This document shows, one piece after another, positions 1 to 8,393 of a DNA stretch of 8,812 bases. The DNA is from an uncultured Lactobacillus sp. (GTDB lineage: Bacteria; Bacillota; Bacilli; Lactobacillales; Lactobacillaceae), in contig CAMXWI010000027.1 of NCBI GenBank assembly GCA_947252915.1, positions 1 through 8,812 of the forward strand. The letters are read 5' to 3'. Made by a program: the position numbers and the translations under genes. Position 1 is the stretch's first letter. Every line of letters begins with the position of its first letter. The notes beneath the pieces are model-generated. The model did no database searches, was not told where the DNA came from, and saw only the letters and a list, made by a program, of their open reading frames with translations.

Positions 1-49
1 GAGATCCTCGCAACCGTCTCGTGGGCTCGGAGATGTGTATAAGAGACAG
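1..49 (+). other. Illumina/Nextera library adapter (not genomic)
   Basis: Bases 1-5 (GAGAT) match the 3' end of the Illumina P7 primer. Bases 6-15 (CCTCGCAACC) sit where a 10-base i7 index would be. Bases 16-49 match the complete 34-base Nextera read-2 adapter, with the 19-base Tn5 mosaic end at 31-49. Real sequence begins at 50, and the addA reading frame is coherent only from there. The order primer tail, index, adapter is diagnostic of library construction rather than of a natural Tn5 element. Confidence 0.98.
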
Positions 50-1743
50 CCAAATTTAAGGTTACGGCTCAACAGGAATCGTTAGTAGAGCTCATTTGGC
101 AGATTTATCAAACAACCGGTTATCTGGACTATGTTGGTGGAATGCCCGGTGGTACCCAACGACAAGCCAATTTGCACGCGTTGTATGAACGAGCACATAC
201 TTATGAACAATCCAGTTTTAAAGGTTTGTATCAATTTATCCATTTTATTGAGCGGATGCAAAAGCGGGATGAAGACTTAGGAGAAGCTCCAGTTGAGCTG
301 GCAAACGATGCCGTTAACGTAATGACCATTCACGGTAGTAAAGGTTTACAATTTCCAATCGTTTTCGTTATCGATATGAATCACCATTTTAACTCTCGAG
401 ATGTTGCGGGAAACTTAGTAATTGAGCCGCATTTGGGAATTGGAATTCGCTATTTGGGAGATGCTCCAATGAAGGGTGATGACCAATCGTTAACTGCAGA
501 AAACATTAAGGTAACTTATGATTTACCACAGCGAACAGTAGTTGCCGATGCAATTACCCGCGCTAACCGGGCGGAAGAAATGCGATTACTGTACGTTGCT
601 TTAACCCGGGCTGAACAACGGTTGATTTTAACGGGATCGGTGAATGAAAAGAATTCAAAAAATAACTTAATGGCATTAGGTAAACAGTGGTCGAAGGGGC
701 TTCAAGGATTTCAAACGGTCTTGGGTCCACAGTTACGGCTTGATAGTCGATCGATGCTTGACTGGATTGGGCTGACCCTTGTTCGAACTCCTCAGTTTGA
801 TCCTCAGGTAATGAAAATGGATACGGGCGGGACGCCCCTTCGGCTTGGTTTACCACAAGCTGATTATTCTATGCAGTTGTGGACAGCGAATGGGGTTGAG
901 AAGGAACTTGCTAAACTGCGGACTGCACATCGGGAAACAATTGTTGACGACGCAGGAAGTCAGCCATTAACTGCTGATGAGCGACAATTTATCCATCGGG
1001 TTTTAACGATGAAGTACCCGTATCCAGCCGCAACTAAGACGACTGCTTACCAATCTGTATCAGCGATTCGGGACGTTTTTACTAATCAAGATCCGGATGA
1101 CGCACAGATGGGACGGCTAACTTTCAATAAGACGGAAGTTAAAGATGAAGGGCAGTATTTGCAAAGCAACTTTAATCAACCGCGATTTATGCAGACCGGT
1201 GATTCAGCACCAGCACCAACTGAAGTGGGAACGGCTACGCACTTGGTTTTCCAGATGTTAAATTTGACAACTGGCGAAGTGACGGAAGAACAAGTCCAAC
1301 ATACGATTGATCAACTAGTTCGGGAACGACTAATTGCGAACCGCCGAATTGCTGCTCAAATTGACGTCGCTGGAATCGTAGAATTTTATCAAACGACATT
1401 GGGGCAGCGAATTTTACAGCAACCCGCCGCAGTCGTTCGTGAACAACCGTTTTCGATGTTATTGGAAGGGGATCAGTTATTTAAGAATTTAGACCATGAT
1501 GATGGTCAGATTCTGATCCACGGGATTATTGATGGCTACCTCAAGGGTAATCAGGGAATTGAGCTGTTTGACTACAAGACGGACTATTTGTTACCCCATG
1601 ATGACCAGCGACTAGCTGAAATTGTGGACCGTTATCAAGGACAGGTCAATTTGTATGCGGGTGCCTTACGACAGATGACTGGGCTGCCCGTTAGTCACCG
1701 GTACTTATACTTAGTAAAAACTGGCACTTTATATGAACTATGA
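50..1743 (+). CDS. addA: ATP-dependent helicase/nuclease subunit A (AddA/RexA), 5'-truncated
   Basis: This is the C-terminal 563 residues of AddA, the helicase-nuclease subunit of the AddAB (RexAB) double-strand-break repair enzyme, which processes DNA ends for RecA and acts in the cytoplasm. The first whole codon is at 52. The frame is open back to the adapter, so the ATG at 142 is an internal Met, not the start. Seen: UvrD-type motif V (MTIHGSKGLQF, fragment residues about 91-101), motif VI (RLLYVALTRAEQR, about 178-190), and a C-terminal PDDEXK nuclease domain with GTATH (about 393-397), GIIDG (about 491-495), FDYKTD (about 506-511) and RYQGQVNLYAGAL (about 527-539). The Asp and the Asp-x-Lys of the nuclease are intact, so the domain looks active. 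Family members are about 1,200 residues, so over half is missing, including the Walker A region; this is a library-end cut, not a pseudogene. addB would be expected upstream, outside the window. Confidence 0.95.
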
Positions 1744-1745
1744 TG

Positions 1746-1753
1746 AAAGGGGA
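1746..1753 (+). promoter_or_regulatory. Shine-Dalgarno site that sets the aldo/keto reductase start
   Basis: AAAGGGGA lies 9 bases before the ATG at 1763 and begins just after the addA stop (1741-1743). It lies downstream of the in-frame ATG at 1733, so it cannot serve that codon. This favours 1763 as the true start and gives no overlap with addA. Confidence 0.85.
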
Positions 1754-1762
1754 TTTTCTCAA

Positions 1763-2626
1763 ATGGAATTCAAGAATATTAATACAATGCGGAAACTTAA
1801 TAATGGGGTTAAAATCCCATGTGTTGGTTACGGAACGTTTCGAACACCAGAAGATGTTGCAGAACGAGCAGTCGCTGATGCCATTGAAGTTGGCTATCGG
1901 CATATTGATACGGCAGCGGTTTATGGGAATGAAGAAGCCGTTGGTCGGGGAATTAAGGATGCAGGAATTAATCGCAAAGAACTTTTTGTCACCAGTAAAC
2001 TATGGAATACAGAACGTGGCTATGAATCCACAAAAAAGGCTTTGCAAGATAGCTTAGACCGGCTTGGTCTTGACTACTTAGACTTGTACCTAATTCATTG
2101 TCCAGCAAATGAAAAACAATTTGGCACGGATGCCAAACGCTTAAATGCAGAAACATGGCGGGCGATGGAAGAGATGTACCATGAAGGTAAAATTCGCGCC
2201 ATTGGGTTAAGTAACTTTATGCCTCACCATGTTGCAGAGCTAATGGAGACAGCCGAAATTAAGCCAATGGTGGATCAAATTGAAGTTCATCCAGGTTGGC
2301 CGCATACTGAAGAAATTAAAAAGTTACAATCAATGGACCTTTTGGTAGAAGCGTGGGCACCACTGGGTGGTCAAGGTTCAACGGTCTTGAAGAATGAAAC
2401 TTTGCAACAAATTGCCGCACGGCATCATAAGTCGGTTGCACAGGTTTGCTTACGCTGGGTTCTCCAACAAGGGGTTCTGCCATTGCCAAAGTCTGTTCAC
2501 GTTTCACGAATGCAGCAAAATACTGATTTCTTTGATTTTGAACTCACCCCAGATGAAATGAAGCAAATCAGCGCACTACGGGATCTGGGTGTTCAATGCG
2601 CGGATCCTGATGAAGTTGATTACTAA
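1763..2626 (+). CDS. aldo/keto reductase, 287 aa
   Basis: A cytosolic NAD(P)H-dependent reductase of the aldo/keto reductase superfamily, reducing aldehydes or ketones to alcohols; the natural substrate cannot be read from sequence. The (beta/alpha)8-barrel signatures are present: GYRHIDTAAVYGNE (residues 44-57), SKLWN (78-82), LIHCP (110-114), GLSNF (148-152) and the cofactor-binding LPKSVHVSRMQQN (241-253). The catalytic tetrad is complete: Asp49, Tyr54, Lys79, His112. K243/S244/R249 are typical of phosphate-binding positions for NADPH, so NADPH preference is inferred. Its length is normal for short bacterial family members (about 275-290 aa). An in-frame ATG at 1733 would add 10 residues (MNYDERGFSQ) encoded inside addA and the ribosome site, so it was rejected. 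It follows addA by 19 bases and overlaps the next start by one base, suggesting co-transcription. Confidence 0.93.
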   Translation: MEFKNINTMRKLNNGVKIPCVGYGTFRTPEDVAERAVADAIEVGYRHIDTAAVYGNEEAVGRGIKDAGINRKELFVTSKLWNTERGYESTKKALQDSLDRLGLDYLDLYLIHCPANEKQFGTDAKRLNAETWRAMEEMYHEGKIRAIGLSNFMPHHVAELMETAEIKPMVDQIEVHPGWPHTEEIKKLQSMDLLVEAWAPLGGQGSTVLKNETLQQIAARHHKSVAQVCLRWVLQQGVLPLPKSVHVSRMQQNTDFFDFELTPDEMKQISALRDLGVQCADPDEVDY

Positions 2627-4302
2627 TGGCAAAGCGGTTTTGGAAATGGTGGCAAATTTGCGGAATTGTTCTAACTGCAGAGGTATTCATTCAAAATGGA
2701 GTCTTACCACTCCTGCGGTTAATTAATACGTGGCTCCTTCCTCAGGCGGAAGTACCCTTCGTTTCGGTAACGAATGTCGGACGAATTTTAACCCACCATC
2801 CATGGATATTTATTGCAGTCATTAGTGAATTAATAGTTATCTGCGTCTTTTCTTTAATTTTCTTCATGACGATCATGGCTGCAATTGGGGAAAGTAATCG
2901 TGGAGTCCTTAGTTGGCATCGCTTTATTCATCGTGAAATGCAACTCATTAAAGATTTTAAGTGGTGGATGGTGCCATTATTTTTGGTTGAGTTTGTAGCA
3001 GTAGCTCCGTTACTGAGTATTGCGTTTCGCACGCCGTTACTAATTAATTTACGAATTCCAGAAGTGATTTTGGATTATGGAACACGGAATAATTTGTTGT
3101 TGGGACTGACTAGTTTAATATATCTAATTAGCTTTGGGATCACCTTTCATGATGGTGGAACATTAACGAAAGCGGCAATTACTTCGGATGCACATTTGAT
3201 TCATGATCATCAAACAGCATTGCACTTCTTTCGAATATTGATAATAACGGGAATCCTAAGTTGGTTAATTAATGGTGGTTTGCTATTAATCCAAAAAGCT
3301 AGCGGTAGTAATAACCGTGAATTGAGTATTGTCTGTTTAGCACTTGCACAAACAGTTGCACTCTTGATGTGTAGTTGGCTACTGATGCGGTGGTGCGAAT
3401 TGACCGCTGGTGGCAGGATTGCGACTTCACGACCGAATAGGTGGTGGAGCGGGTGGAGCTTCATAATGTTAGCTCTGGTCGTTTGCGAAACAAGTCTTAG
3501 TAGTAACAGCTATTTTCAACCATCACGGTTAACTGCCCCAGTCACGATTTCGCATCGTGGCGTAGCTAACCATAATGGCGTACAGAACAGTGCTACGGCA
3601 TTAAGACGGACAAATAAGGATTATCACCCCGATTATGTTGAAATGGACGTTCACGAAACGAAGGATCATCAGTTTGTGGTAATGCATGATGAGAACCTCC
3701 GAAAATTAACCACCGTAAATTGTCGCCCTAATCAATTGACGCTTGGCCAGTTAACACATTTAACAATGCATGAAAATGGCCAGACAGCGAAAGTTGTGAG
3801 TTTAGATCACTATTTACGAGTAGCCAATCAATTGCATCAAAAGCTCATTATTGAGTTAAAGACAACCTCACATGACTCACCAGATGTTTTAGTGCGGTTT
3901 AATCGCCAGTATGGACAGTTGATTGTCCATCGTCACTATCTTGTCCATTCACTGGATTATGGACTAGTCAGACATTTACAACGGCTTAATCCGCGGATGA
4001 AGATCCTGTACTTACAAGCGTATAATTTGACTAATCCGCAATCACAGATCAAGGGATTTAATAACGAGTATTCGTCTCTGAACGAACGGTTTATTAATGC
4101 GGCACACCGACAAGGGAAACCGGTTTATGCCTGGACAGTTAATAATCCAGGGGCAATGAATCAATTAATTAACCAGCATGTGGACGGAATTGTCACGGAT
4201 GATATTTCAACTCTCCAACGAACAATTCGGCGAACGTTGGGGAGCCAAACGGATGCTGAACGATATTGGAGTTATTTGAATCCAATTGCCAATTTGCCAT
4301 AA
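2626..4302 (+). CDS. membrane-anchored glycerophosphodiester phosphodiesterase, 558 aa
   Basis: Hydrolyses glycerophosphodiesters to glycerol 3-phosphate and an alcohol. The N-terminal half resembles the GDPDase membrane domain. Hydrophobic segments lie near residues 10-36, 59-86, 113-133, 156-173, 201-223, 233-254 and 274-290. With a positively charged N-terminus (MAKRFWKWW) inside, seven helices would place the catalytic domain outside the cell (inference). The C-terminal half (about 305-540) is a GDPD TIM barrel: HRG (310-312), EMD (339-341), MHDENL (353-358), IELK (409-412), YAWTVNN (501-507) and GIVTDD (521-526). Likely acid/base residues are His310 and His354 and metal ligands Glu339, Asp341 and Glu410, with spacing typical of bacterial GDPDs. 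The usual PEN[T/S] after HRG is replaced by NGVQNS. The start overlaps the reductase stop (TAATG) and has no strong Shine-Dalgarno of its own, so translational coupling is likely. Substrates could be deacylated phospholipids or teichoic-acid glycerophosphate; sequence does not decide. Confidence 0.93.
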   Translation: MAKRFWKWWQICGIVLTAEVFIQNGVLPLLRLINTWLLPQAEVPFVSVTNVGRILTHHPWIFIAVISELIVICVFSLIFFMTIMAAIGESNRGVLSWHRFIHREMQLIKDFKWWMVPLFLVEFVAVAPLLSIAFRTPLLINLRIPEVILDYGTRNNLLLGLTSLIYLISFGITFHDGGTLTKAAITSDAHLIHDHQTALHFFRILIITGILSWLINGGLLLIQKASGSNNRELSIVCLALAQTVALLMCSWLLMRWCELTAGGRIATSRPNRWWSGWSFIMLALVVCETSLSSNSYFQPSRLTAPVTISHRGVANHNGVQNSATALRRTNKDYHPDYVEMDVHETKDHQFVVMHDENLRKLTTVNCRPNQLTLGQLTHLTMHENGQTAKVVSLDHYLRVANQLHQKLIIELKTTSHDSPDVLVRFNRQYGQLIVHRHYLVHSLDYGLVRHLQRLNPRMKILYLQAYNLTNPQSQIKGFNNEYSSLNERFINAAHRQGKPVYAWTVNNPGAMNQLINQHVDGIVTDDISTLQRTIRRTLGSQTDAERYWSYLNPIANLP

Positions 4303-4369
4303 AAAAACTCGGTAGAGTATGAAGATGAAACTATGAGTGGTTTCTATCACGTACTCTACCGAGTTTTTT
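4302..4369. terminator. bidirectional Rho-independent terminator
   Basis: Perfect 18-base inverted arms (4302-4319 and 4352-4369) read AAAAAACTCGGTAGAGTA and its complement. An inner imperfect extension (GAAAC at 4327-4331 against GTTTC at 4340-4344) further closes the loop. The A-tract on one side and T-tract on the other make it work in both directions, between the convergent phosphodiesterase (+) and EamA transporter (-) genes. The left arm shares its first base with the phosphodiesterase stop codon, and the right arm ends two bases before the stop codon of the transporter. Confidence 0.93.
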
Positions 4370-4371
4370 GA

Positions 4372-5283
4372 TTATAGTTCTTTCTGTAAATATTTGGGTA
4401 AGGGTATATTTAAAGCCAATACAGCACCAACGATGAGGATGGAGCCTAACCAATCCATACTGGTCATGTGCAAATTGAAGAAGACAACAGAACCGATTGT
4501 AGCGGTAATTGGTTCGAAAGCGTCCGTCAAACTAAAATTAGTCGCACTGATGAATTTCAATGAATTAGTAGCTAGCTGAAAAGGAATCAATGTCCCAATT
4601 ATTACTACTCCGGCAACGCACCACCAAACAAGCTGGGTATGCGGTAAACTTGGTTGAGCAGGATGAAAACAAAAGAGGGCAATTCCGGAAACAAAAATCC
4701 CCCAGCCGGTAATGGTTAATGAAGAGTAACCTTGTTTAATCAAATTTTGCGGAATGAGTGTATTTGTAGCAACGCCAATTGCTGAAAGGAGTCCCCAAAA
4801 GAGGACGGTCGGGGTGATTGCCAGCCTTGTTAAGTGACCATTAGTTGCCAGGAGGACCACGCCAATAAAGGCAATTAAGGCCGCGATAATTTGAATCCGC
4901 AGTGGTCGTTGATGACGAAAAATGGCGACATAGGCAATGATGAAGAAGGGACCAATGAACTGGAGAACAGTTGCAATCGAAGCGTTTCCTTCTTGAACGG
5001 CCATGAAGTAACAAAATTGAACGGGTAACATACCGAACAAGCCATAACAGATTAGGGTCACAATATTGTGACGATTTTCTTTAAAAATTTTGATCGGGTG
5101 GCCGCCAACCAGCCCAGAAATAATTAGTAAAATGGGTCCGGCAGTCAGTTGGCGAATTTGCGAGAGCCAAAGCGCATTGATATGCGGACTGAGCCTAAAA
5201 AGGGCGGTTGCAAATAGCGATGAAATCCCCCACATCATACAGGCCGCAATGGCTAATAGGGTCCACAAACGTTCTTTTTTCAA
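4372..5283 (-). CDS. EamA/DMT-family transporter, 303 aa, TTG start
   Basis: An inner-membrane protein of the drug/metabolite transporter superfamily, presumably an exporter or permease of small metabolites; the substrate is not predictable. Two tandem EamA repeats of five helices each are visible (about residues 7-146 and 159-293), with the usual WGISSLF near the first helix (18-24) and EGNASIATVLQFIGPFF (98-114) closing the first repeat. The length of about 300 residues is standard. The start is TTG (5281-5283), preceded after 7 bases by GGGAG (5291-5295 on the minus strand); the N-terminus MKKERLW followed by a helix fits the family. It lies 77 bases downstream of the SemiSWEET gene on the same strand and converges on the phosphodiesterase gene. 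Co-transcription with the upstream gene is possible, but a terminator-like hairpin lies between them. Confidence 0.92.
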   Translation of the reverse strand: MKKERLWTLLAIAACMMWGISSLFATALFRLSPHINALWLSQIRQLTAGPILLIISGLVGGHPIKIFKENRHNIVTLICYGLFGMLPVQFCYFMAVQEGNASIATVLQFIGPFFIIAYVAIFRHQRPLRIQIIAALIAFIGVVLLATNGHLTRLAITPTVLFWGLLSAIGVATNTLIPQNLIKQGYSSLTITGWGIFVSGIALFCFHPAQPSLPHTQLVWWCVAGVVIIGTLIPFQLATNSLKFISATNFSLTDAFEPITATIGSVVFFNLHMTSMDWLGSILIVGAVLALNIPLPKYLQKEL

Positions 5284-5298
5284 AAAATCACTCCCAAT

Positions 5299-5326
5299 AA
5301 AAAGCGGCTGGGGGAAATTCCCATCC
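5299..5326 (-). terminator. terminator-like hairpin in the gap before the EamA transporter gene
   Basis: On the minus strand GGATGGGAA and TTCCCCCAGCC can pair imperfectly (G-C rich, with a bulge and a mismatch), followed by GCTTTTT. It could end the SemiSWEET transcript or act as a leader attenuator, since the T-tract stops three bases before the Shine-Dalgarno of the transporter. The stem is short and imperfect. Confidence 0.4.
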
Positions 5327-5336
5327 TCAAACTCTA

Positions 5337-5364
5337 AATATATCCTAACATGAACTAGTTTTAA
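5337..5364 (-). promoter_or_regulatory. possible promoter for the EamA transporter gene
   Basis: The minus strand shows TTAAAA (5359-5364) and TATATT (5337-5342) separated by 16 bases. The -10 is good and the -35 is weak. It overlaps the SemiSWEET stop codon and lies upstream of the leader hairpin, so it is tentative. Confidence 0.35.
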
Positions 5365-5678
5365 TGAGCGAGTAATGCAGTTATCACAGTGATAATTCCA
5401 AAAATAATTCCAGGGAAATTACCAATAAAAACTGCCCAGTCACGATGCCGCTTATTTAATGCGTAAGCACACCAGAGGAAACCATTAAAAGCGGCTACCG
5501 TTGGCTGAAGGATGTTCACTGGATGCCCATTCAGATTAGCAATAATCTGTGGGATATACGATACATACATCATAATGGTAAAGATGGAGGCGATACGGCC
5601 AATCATGATCGCCGAATGCTTTTCGCCACTCAGCATTTCTTTACGTACATCTTCTAACTTATTCTTTTGGGCGTCCAT
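5361..5678 (-). CDS. SemiSWEET / PQ-loop family small transporter, 105 aa
   Basis: A small membrane protein of the SemiSWEET family. These are three-helix half-transporters that dimerise to move sugars by facilitated diffusion. Helices lie near residues 23-45, 56-74 and 80-103. The PQ motif is in MMYVSYIPQIIANLNG (36-51), followed by the family pattern QPTVAAFNGFLWCAYAL (58-74) and GNFPGIIFG (86-94). A charged N-terminal stretch of about 20 residues before the first helix is slightly longer than the shortest members, but the ATG at 5676-5678 has GAGGT (5685-5689, minus strand) 6 bases upstream, which supports the longer form. It lies downstream of guaC with its own promoter. Sugar specificity cannot be read. 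Confidence 0.88.
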   Translation of the reverse strand: MDAQKNKLEDVRKEMLSGEKHSAIMIGRIASIFTIMMYVSYIPQIIANLNGHPVNILQPTVAAFNGFLWCAYALNKRHRDWAVFIGNFPGIIFGIITVITALLAH

Positions 5679-5717
5679 GGAACTACCTCACTTTCATTGT
5701 AAATTTTTTCTGTTGAT

Positions 5718-5746
5718 AAGATAGTCCGTTTTTTAAGAGTTGTAAA
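5718..5746 (-). promoter_or_regulatory. promoter of the SemiSWEET gene
   Basis: On the minus strand, -35 TTTACA (5741-5746) and -10 TATCTT (5718-5723) are separated by 17 bases, with the predicted start of transcription about 33 bases before the ATG. No clear guaC terminator is seen in the 82-base gap, so some read-through from guaC is possible. Confidence 0.6.
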
Positions 5747-5760
5747 GATATTTATTGAAA

Positions 5761-6735
5761 TTAATAATCACCATTGAGAATTGAATTTTTAACGATGACG
5801 TAATCAACTTTCGTAATTGATTCGAGGTCACGACCACCCGCGTATGAAATTGACGATTGGAGGTCTTCTTTCATTTCTTGAAGAGTATCTTTGATGGAGC
5901 CACGGAATGGAACCAACATCTGCTTACCTTCAACGTTGCGGTAAGCACCCTTTTGTACTTCGGATGCTGAACCCCAGTATTGTTTATATTGTTTACCATC
6001 AATCGTGATGATGTGACCAGGTGACTCGATGTGACCTGCCAGCATGGAACCAATCATTACCATCGAGGCCCCAAAGCGGACTGACTTAGCGATGTCACCA
6101 TTGTGACGAATCCCACCGTCAGCGATTAAGGGCTTCCGGGCAGCTTTACTGCAGAGACGGAGGGCAGCTAATTGCCAACCACCGGTCCCAAAGCCAGTCT
6201 TAAGCTTAGTGATGCAAGCCTTACCAGGACCAACGCCGACTTTAGTAGCATCAGCACCAGCGTTTTCTAAGTCACGAACCGCTTCAGGAGTGGCCACATT
6301 CCCCGCCGTGACGAATGATTCAGGGAGTTGCTTTTTGATGTATTGGATCATTTTGATAACAAAATCAGAATGTCCGTGAGCAACATCAATCGTGATGTAT
6401 TCTGGAATTAAATGTTCGGATTTTAGCTGATCAATAAAATCATACTCACTATCCTTAATCCCCACGGAAATTGAAGCAAATAGTCCACGATCATGCATGC
6501 GGCGAACGAAATCTGCCCGGGTTTCTGGAGCAAAACGGTGCATAACGTAGTAATAATCATTTTGTGCTAACCAAACTGCTAAGTCCTCATCAATCACACT
6601 CGCCATATTAGCTGGAACCACGGGGATTTTGAACTTTCGTGGTCCAAACTGCACGCTTGTATCGGCCTCTTTACGACTCTTAATAATACACTTATTAGGA
6701 ATCAATTGGATGTCATCATAATCAAAATTTTCCAC
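5761..6735 (-). CDS. guaC: GMP reductase, 324 aa, GTG start
   Basis: Cytosolic enzyme that reduces and deaminates GMP to IMP with NADPH, returning guanine nucleotides to the IMP branch point. The full barrel of the IMPDH/GMPR family is present without a CBS insert, and its length is typical of the Firmicutes-type GuaC (about 325 aa). Seen: N-terminal [12 protein letters not shown] (4-15), [12 protein letters not shown] (38-49), YVMHRF (63-68), the signature [17 protein letters not shown] (167-183) with the catalytic Cys174, [20 protein letters not shown] for the phosphate site, and QSSISYAGG near the C-terminus. The absence of CBS domains, the short length and the Firmicutes-GuaC match argue for GMP reductase over IMP dehydrogenase. 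The start is GTG (6733-6735) with AAAGGTGG (6745-6752, minus strand) 9 bases upstream. It is divergent from purA, which uses its product. Confidence 0.96.
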   Translation of the reverse strand: MENFDYDDIQLIPNKCIIKSRKEADTSVQFGPRKFKIPVVPANMASVIDEDLAVWLAQNDYYYVMHRFAPETRADFVRRMHDRGLFASISVGIKDSEYDFIDQLKSEHLIPEYITIDVAHGHSDFVIKMIQYIKKQLPESFVTAGNVATPEAVRDLENAGADATKVGVGPGKACITKLKTGFGTGGWQLAALRLCSKAARKPLIADGGIRHNGDIAKSVRFGASMVMIGSMLAGHIESPGHIITIDGKQYKQYWGSASEVQKGAYRNVEGKQMLVPFRGSIKDTLQEMKEDLQSSISYAGGRDLESITKVDYVIVKNSILNGDY

Positions 6736-6784
6736 TTAGGAAAACCACCTTTCGTAAATCCAAATCGGTCTTGAACCATCTGCT

Positions 6785-6812
6785 AATATATCAGAACTTG
6801 AAAAATAGTCAA
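6785..6812 (-). promoter_or_regulatory. guaC promoter
   Basis: On the minus strand, -35 TTGACT (6807-6812) and -10 TATATT (6785-6790) are separated by 16 bases and are both close to the vegetative consensus. The predicted leader is about 40 bases and no riboswitch is seen in it. PurBox-like sites begin just upstream. Confidence 0.78.
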
Positions 6813-6816
6813 TATA

Positions 6817-6861
6817 ATTTACGGACATTTCTAAAAAATGTTCCGAAAATAGTTCGCTAAT
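6817..6861. promoter_or_regulatory. candidate PurR operator: three PurBox-like motifs between guaC and purA
   Basis: Compared with the PurBox AWWWCCGAACWWT described in lactic acid bacteria, I see ATTTACGGACATT on + at 6817-6829 (11/13), TTTTCGGAACATT on - at 6837-6849 (11/13) and ATTAGCGAACTAT on - at 6849-6861 (12/13). The first and second also form an imperfect inverted repeat, CGGACATTT / AAATGTTCCG (6822-6845). The cluster lies between the guaC -35 and the purA -35. In Bacillus subtilis both guaC and purA belong to the PurR regulon, which fits. PurR itself is not in the window, and whether it would repress or activate here is unknown. Confidence 0.6.
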
Positions 6862-6865
6862 CCTC

Positions 6866-6897
6866 TTGAATTTTACGGAGGGATTATGTAGTATGAT
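6866..6897 (+). promoter_or_regulatory. purA promoter
   Basis: -35 TTGAAT (6866-6871) lies 17 bases before TAGTAT (6889-6894). The better -10 match, TATGAT at 6892-6897, would need a 20-base spacer from the same -35. The exact -10 is therefore uncertain, but the position, about 55 bases before the ATG, is convincing. Confidence 0.6.
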
Positions 6898-6911
6898 TAA
6901 GTAACTGTGTG

Positions 6912-6926
6912 CTTATAAGTTATAAG
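6912..6926. repeat. 15-bp palindrome in the purA leader
   Basis: CTTATAA and TTATAAG flank one G, making a perfect inverted repeat between the purA promoter and its Shine-Dalgarno (GAGGTGA, 6938-6944). With a one-base centre it is better as a protein site in DNA than as an RNA hairpin. It may be chance in AT-rich sequence. Confidence 0.5.
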
Positions 6927-6939
6927 AAATGAATAATGA

Positions 6940-8241
<1,302 letters not shown>

Positions 8242-8255
8242 TTAATTGATGAAGA

Positions 8256-8293
8256 AGCTACGGTGGATTATCTAAAATCCAGCGTGGCTTTTT
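8256..8293 (+). terminator. purA Rho-independent terminator
   Basis: AGCTACGGTGGATT (8256-8269) pairs with AATCCAGCGTGGCT (8276-8289) around a 6-base loop, with one mismatch and one G-U pair, followed by a T-run (8289-8293). It begins 15 bases after the purA stop. Confidence 0.9.
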
Positions 8294-8337
8294 ACTTTGT
8301 GAAAATATCCAATAGCAAATTTATTTTTCACAAAGTA
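8293..8337. repeat. 13-bp inverted repeat with TTGTGAA half-sites upstream of the aldehyde dehydrogenase gene
   Basis: TACTTTGTGAAAA (8293-8305) and TTTTCACAAAGTA (8325-8337) are perfect inverted copies around 19 bases. Each arm holds the TTGTGAA half of the Rex operator (TTGTGAA-N4-TTCACAA), but the spacing is much wider than in a standard Rex site. The left arm begins on the last base of the T-tract of the purA terminator. It may be a regulatory site or a second hairpin. Confidence 0.6.
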
Positions 8338-8393
8338 TCTTACTGCCAGTAAAGAATGATATGTGTGAATTTATGAGCTATTAAAACTTTTGC

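Noticed and set aside
16..49. Tn5 mosaic end as a trace of a natural transposon
   Set aside because: It is followed by library primer sequence and an index on the outside and lacks any transposase or IS50 sequence, so it is adapter.
142..144. ATG at 142 as the start of addA
   Set aside because: The frame is open and reads as AddA-like protein back to the adapter at 49/50, no ribosome site is placed for it, and it would start in the middle of the helicase.
563..856. Opposite-strand and off-frame ORFs inside addA, the reductase, the phosphodiesterase, guaC and purA, and the + ORFs at 4337-4579, 5090-5353 and 5512-5724
   Set aside because: They lie in other frames of well-supported genes, show no family motifs and have no convincing ribosome sites.
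1733..1762. Earlier in-frame start for the aldo/keto reductase at 1733
   Set aside because: The Shine-Dalgarno at 1746-1753 lies after it, and family members start near MEFKNINTMRKLNNGVKIP.
3541..3600. Loss of the usual PEN[T/S] motif after HRG in the phosphodiesterase as a sign of inactivation
   Set aside because: The catalytic His pair and the three acidic metal ligands are all kept, and NGVQN[S/T] appears normal for the membrane-fused branch as far as I recall.
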